Shown here: positions 62,094-64,000 of the stretch, piece by piece
How the letters are laid out: each line of letters starts with the position of its first letter
Position numbering within the stretch: position 1 is the first letter of the stretch
Assembly (NCBI RefSeq): GCF_001984035.1
Contig: NZ_CP019449.1
Location: 3,911,501 to 3,975,500, forward strand
From: Sphingopyxis sp. QXT-31
GTDB taxonomy: Bacteria; Pseudomonadota; Alphaproteobacteria; Sphingomonadales; Sphingomonadaceae
Length of the DNA stretch: 64,000 nucleotides
Direction of reading: 5' to 3'
Program-made: the position numbers and the translations under genes
Notes under the pieces: model-generated
Database searches by the model: none
The model's input: only the letters and a program-made list of their open reading frames with translations
What the model was told of the DNA's origin: nothing

Positions 62094-63095
62094 ATGCGTC
62101 TGAAGGTCGGCCTGCTCGGCGGGGGCAGCTGGGGTACGACGGTGGCGGCGGTGGTGTCGCGCAACGCGCCGATCACCCTGTGGGCGCGCGATGCCGAGAC
62201 CGTCGAGGGCATCAACGGCGCGCGCGAGAACAAGAAATATCTCCCCGGCATCACATTGCCGTCGGCGCTGCGCGCCACCAACGACATGGCCGCGGTCGTC
62301 GCCGGCGCCGACGTCCTCGTCATGGGCGTCCCCTCGCACAGCTTCCGCGGCGTGCTCGAGGAGGCGAAGGCGCATCTCCGCCCCTGGGTCCCCGTCATCA
62401 GCCTGACCAAGGGCCTCGAACTTTCCTCGGGCAAGCGCATGACCGAGCTGATCGAGGAAGTGCTGCCCGGCCATCCCGTCGGCGTGCTCACCGGCCCGAA
62501 CTTGGCGCGCGAGATCATGACGGGGCAGGCGGCGGCGAGCGTGCTGTCGATGGAGGACGAGATCGTCGTCCGCGCGCTCCAGCCGGTGTTCCACTCCGGC
62601 CTGTTCCGCGTCTACACCAACACCGACCTGCTCGGCTGCGAACTCGGCGGCGTGCTCAAGAATATCATCGCGATCGCGGTCGGCATGGGCGACGGGCTCG
62701 GCGCGGGCGACAACACCCGCTCGGCGCTGATGACGCGCGGGCTCGCCGAAATCACGCGGCTTGGGGTGGCCATGGGCGGGCGCGCCGAGACCTTCGCGGG
62801 GCTCACCGGCATGGGCGACCTCATCGCGACCTGCACCAGTCCGCTCTCGCGCAACCGCCACGTCGGGGTCGAACTCGGCAAGGGGCGCAAGATCGACGAC
62901 ATCATCGCGGGCATGAACATGGTCGCCGAGGGGGTGAAGAGCGCGCCGACGGTGATCGCGCTCGCCGAAAAACACGGGCTAGCGATGCCGATCGCGCAGG
63001 ACGTCTATGACGTGACGCAAGGCAAGCGCGACGCGCAGGAAGTGTTCCGCGGGCTGCTCCGCTCGTCGGTCGGGGACGAAGCGCACCCCGGTTGA
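62094..63095 (+). CDS. gpsA: Glycerol-3-phosphate dehydrogenase [NAD(P)+]
   Basis: GpsA reduces dihydroxyacetone phosphate to glycerol-3-phosphate, the substrate of PlsB. Start ATG 62094 (GAGAGG close upstream) gives 333 residues with the NAD motif LLGGGSWGTTVAAV. GPNLAREIM, LGGVLKNIIAIAVGM and TGMGDLIATC with SRNRHVG are family blocks. It closes the glycerolipid cluster, after the E5 insertion. Confidence 0.96.
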   Translation: MRLKVGLLGGGSWGTTVAAVVSRNAPITLWARDAETVEGINGARENKKYLPGITLPSALRATNDMAAVVAGADVLVMGVPSHSFRGVLEEAKAHLRPWVPVISLTKGLELSSGKRMTELIEEVLPGHPVGVLTGPNLAREIMTGQAAASVLSMEDEIVVRALQPVFHSGLFRVYTNTDLLGCELGGVLKNIIAIAVGMGDGLGAGDNTRSALMTRGLAEITRLGVAMGGRAETFAGLTGMGDLIATCTSPLSRNRHVGVELGKGRKIDDIIAGMNMVAEGVKSAPTVIALAEKHGLAMPIAQDVYDVTQGKRDAQEVFRGLLRSSVGDEAHPG

Positions 63096-63136
63096 GGCGA
63101 TTCCGCCGCCAGACGTTCCGAATCTCCGTCGAACCG

Positions 63137-63162
63137 GGAAGAAATCGGTCCGCTGGCTCGTT
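63137..63162 (+). promoter_or_regulatory. Possible EcfG-type promoter
   Basis: GGAAG-N17-CGTT is one mismatch from the alphaproteobacterial general-stress promoter GGAAC-N16/17-CGTT. It lies 49 bp before the start of the secreted protein gene at 63211. Confidence 0.3.
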
Positions 63163-63210
63163 CTTCCCTGCGACCCGCATCATCCGGGCGTGTTTATCAG
63201 GAGATGGACG

Positions 63211-63546
63211 ATGAAAAAGTGGACCATCCTGGCAGTCTGCCTGGCTCTCCCCGCCAGCGCCCTTGCCGCAGTTCCTTATGGTTCGATGCCGCCGGGCTTC
63301 GACGCGCCGCCTGTCCGCGCCAAGCCGATCGCGGGCGTCTACAACCAATATTGGTATAATTATAAAACCGACATTCTGGAGGCCGAGAAGGAGCTGATCA
63401 GTGACCTTCGCCACGCGACCGACCGCGAAGACCGCTGGGACGCGTGGGACGAATGGACCGTCGAGGTCGTCGACGCCGACAAGGATTATGTGAAGGAAAT
63501 GCGCAAGAAGGGCTACCGCAGCGGCCGCGTGACGGTCGGCGGCTGA
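63211..63546 (+). CDS. Small secreted protein of unknown function
   Basis: Start ATG 63211 follows AGGAG at 7 bp and gives 111 residues; an in-frame GTG at 63190 is rejected for this reason. A signal peptide covers about 1-20 (MKKWTILAVCLALPASALA). The mature part is proline-rich at first, then highly charged and probably helical (YKTDILEAEKELISDLRHAT...WDAWDEWTVEVVDADKDYV). No cysteines remain after cleavage. A terminator follows at 63591. Confidence 0.7.
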   Translation: MKKWTILAVCLALPASALAAVPYGSMPPGFDAPPVRAKPIAGVYNQYWYNYKTDILEAEKELISDLRHATDREDRWDAWDEWTVEVVDADKDYVKEMRKKGYRSGRVTVGG

Positions 63547-63590
63547 GCCGTTCCACAAGTTCCCCGGAGGACACTTCCGGGTCGCAAGGG

Positions 63591-63623
63591 AAGGGCGGGT
63601 GTCACATGGGGCGCCCGCCCTTT
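63591..63623 (+). terminator. Rho-independent terminator
   Basis: AAGGGCGGG pairs with CCCGCCCTT across a 14-bp loop, followed by T-rich TTTCTCGTTG. It lies 45 bp after the stop of the secreted protein gene. Confidence 0.75.
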
Positions 63624-63632
63624 CTCGTTGTG

Positions 63633-64000
63633 TCAATAACTCCGCGGCATGCCCAGCACATGCTCCGCCACGTAGGAGAGGATCATGTTCGTGCTGATCG
63701 GCGCGACCTGATAGAGGCGCGTTTCGCGGAATTTGCGTTCGATGTCGTACTCGGCGGCGAAGCCGAAACCGCCGTGCGTCTGGATGCACGCCTCGCCCGC
63801 GGCCCAGCTCGCCTCGGCGGCGAGCATCTTCGCCATATTGGCCTCGGCTCCCGCATTGTCGCCCGCTTCATATTTGGCGATTCCGTCATGGACGAGCAAT
63901 TCGGCCGCACGCATCTGGGCATAAGCGCGCGCGATCGGGAATTGCACGCCTTGGTTCTGCCCGATGGGGCGCCCGAACAGCACGCGTTCCTTGGCGTATG
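63633..64000 (-). CDS. Acyl-CoA dehydrogenase, C-terminal part (5' end outside the window)
   Basis: The frame is open to the right edge, so the visible 121 or so residues are the C-terminal helical domain of an acyl-CoA dehydrogenase. It contains ERVLFGRPIGQNQGVQFPIA and IQTHGGFGFAAEYDIERKFR, the latter binding flavin. The family oxidises acyl-CoA esters in beta-oxidation and related pathways; the exact chain preference is not visible. It is convergent with the gene at 63211. Confidence 0.9.
   Translation of the reverse strand, partial: YAKERVLFGRPIGQNQGVQFPIARAYAQMRAAELLVHDGIAKYEAGDNAGAEANMAKMLAAEASWAAGEACIQTHGGFGFAAEYDIERKFRETRLYQVAPISTNMILSYVAEHVLGMPRSY

Overview
The window looks like chromosomal DNA of a high-GC alphaproteobacterium of the order Sphingomonadales, most likely Sphingopyxis or a close relative. 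The evidence is the conserved proA-nadD-rsfS-rlmH-envC-ctpA gene order, an Entner-Doudoroff set (zwf, edd, eda), an EcfG-like sigma factor, an orphan GTA-type terminase, and dense intergenic palindromic repeats. No phage, integrase, transposase, CRISPR array or origin is visible. The genus is inferred from gene content, not from a database match.

Layout. 1-4.8 kb: end of an ECF sigma gene, a small operon (GbsR/MarR regulator, DUF4166, saccharopine-dehydrogenase-like) and a GTA-type terminase large subunit behind a frameshifted small-subunit-like gene. 4.9-6.5 kb: a lower-GC pocket of three unrecognised ORFs separated by copies of one repeat. 6.5-9.2 kb: rpsM-rpsK-rpoA-rplQ, with a palindromic element between the last two. 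9.9-16.3 kb: CysQ-like phosphatase, PmbA, a membrane protein, an S9 peptidase and a lipoprotein phosphoesterase. 16.5-24.4 kb: a long minus-strand run from proA through an embedded toxin-antitoxin pair, nadD, rsfS, rlmH, envC and ctpA to dsbB and coq7. 24.5-36 kb: DUF3667, PhoD, a crotonase, purC, a bacterial lipoxygenase, a GGDEF protein and an M16 peptidase. 36-38 kb: an iron-storage locus (bfd-bfr) with Fur-like palindromes and a frameshifted neighbour. 38-46 kb: purS-purQ, queuosine-precursor transporter, tRNA-Arg(TCT), rlmJ, asd, a DUF6445-like gene and ahpC-ahpF. 46-53 kb: glpD, an alpha/beta hydrolase, then zwf, edd and eda. 53-63 kb: a plus-strand glycerolipid cluster (HAD-PlsC fusion, PlsB, WS/DGAT, patatin, monoacylglycerol lipase, alpha/beta hydrolase, gpsA). 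The window ends in a small secreted protein and the 3' part of an acyl-CoA dehydrogenase.

How the genes fit together. zwf-edd-eda turn glucose-6-phosphate into pyruvate and glyceraldehyde-3-phosphate. GpsA and GlpD interconvert dihydroxyacetone phosphate and glycerol-3-phosphate, which PlsB, HAD-PlsC and the WS/DGAT enzyme could carry through to triacylglycerol, with the patatin and lipase turning it over. The acyltransferase block resembles the Mycobacterium plsB2-plsC-tgs-lipQ locus.

The most distinctive non-coding feature is a set of at least six palindromic repeat families, named A to F here, plus R. One copy (61901-62040) is flanked by a perfect 13-bp direct repeat, which indicates that it moved; its insertion rebuilt a stop codon. 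Another copy lies in frame inside the DUF4166 coding region. Family R separates the three orphan ORFs.
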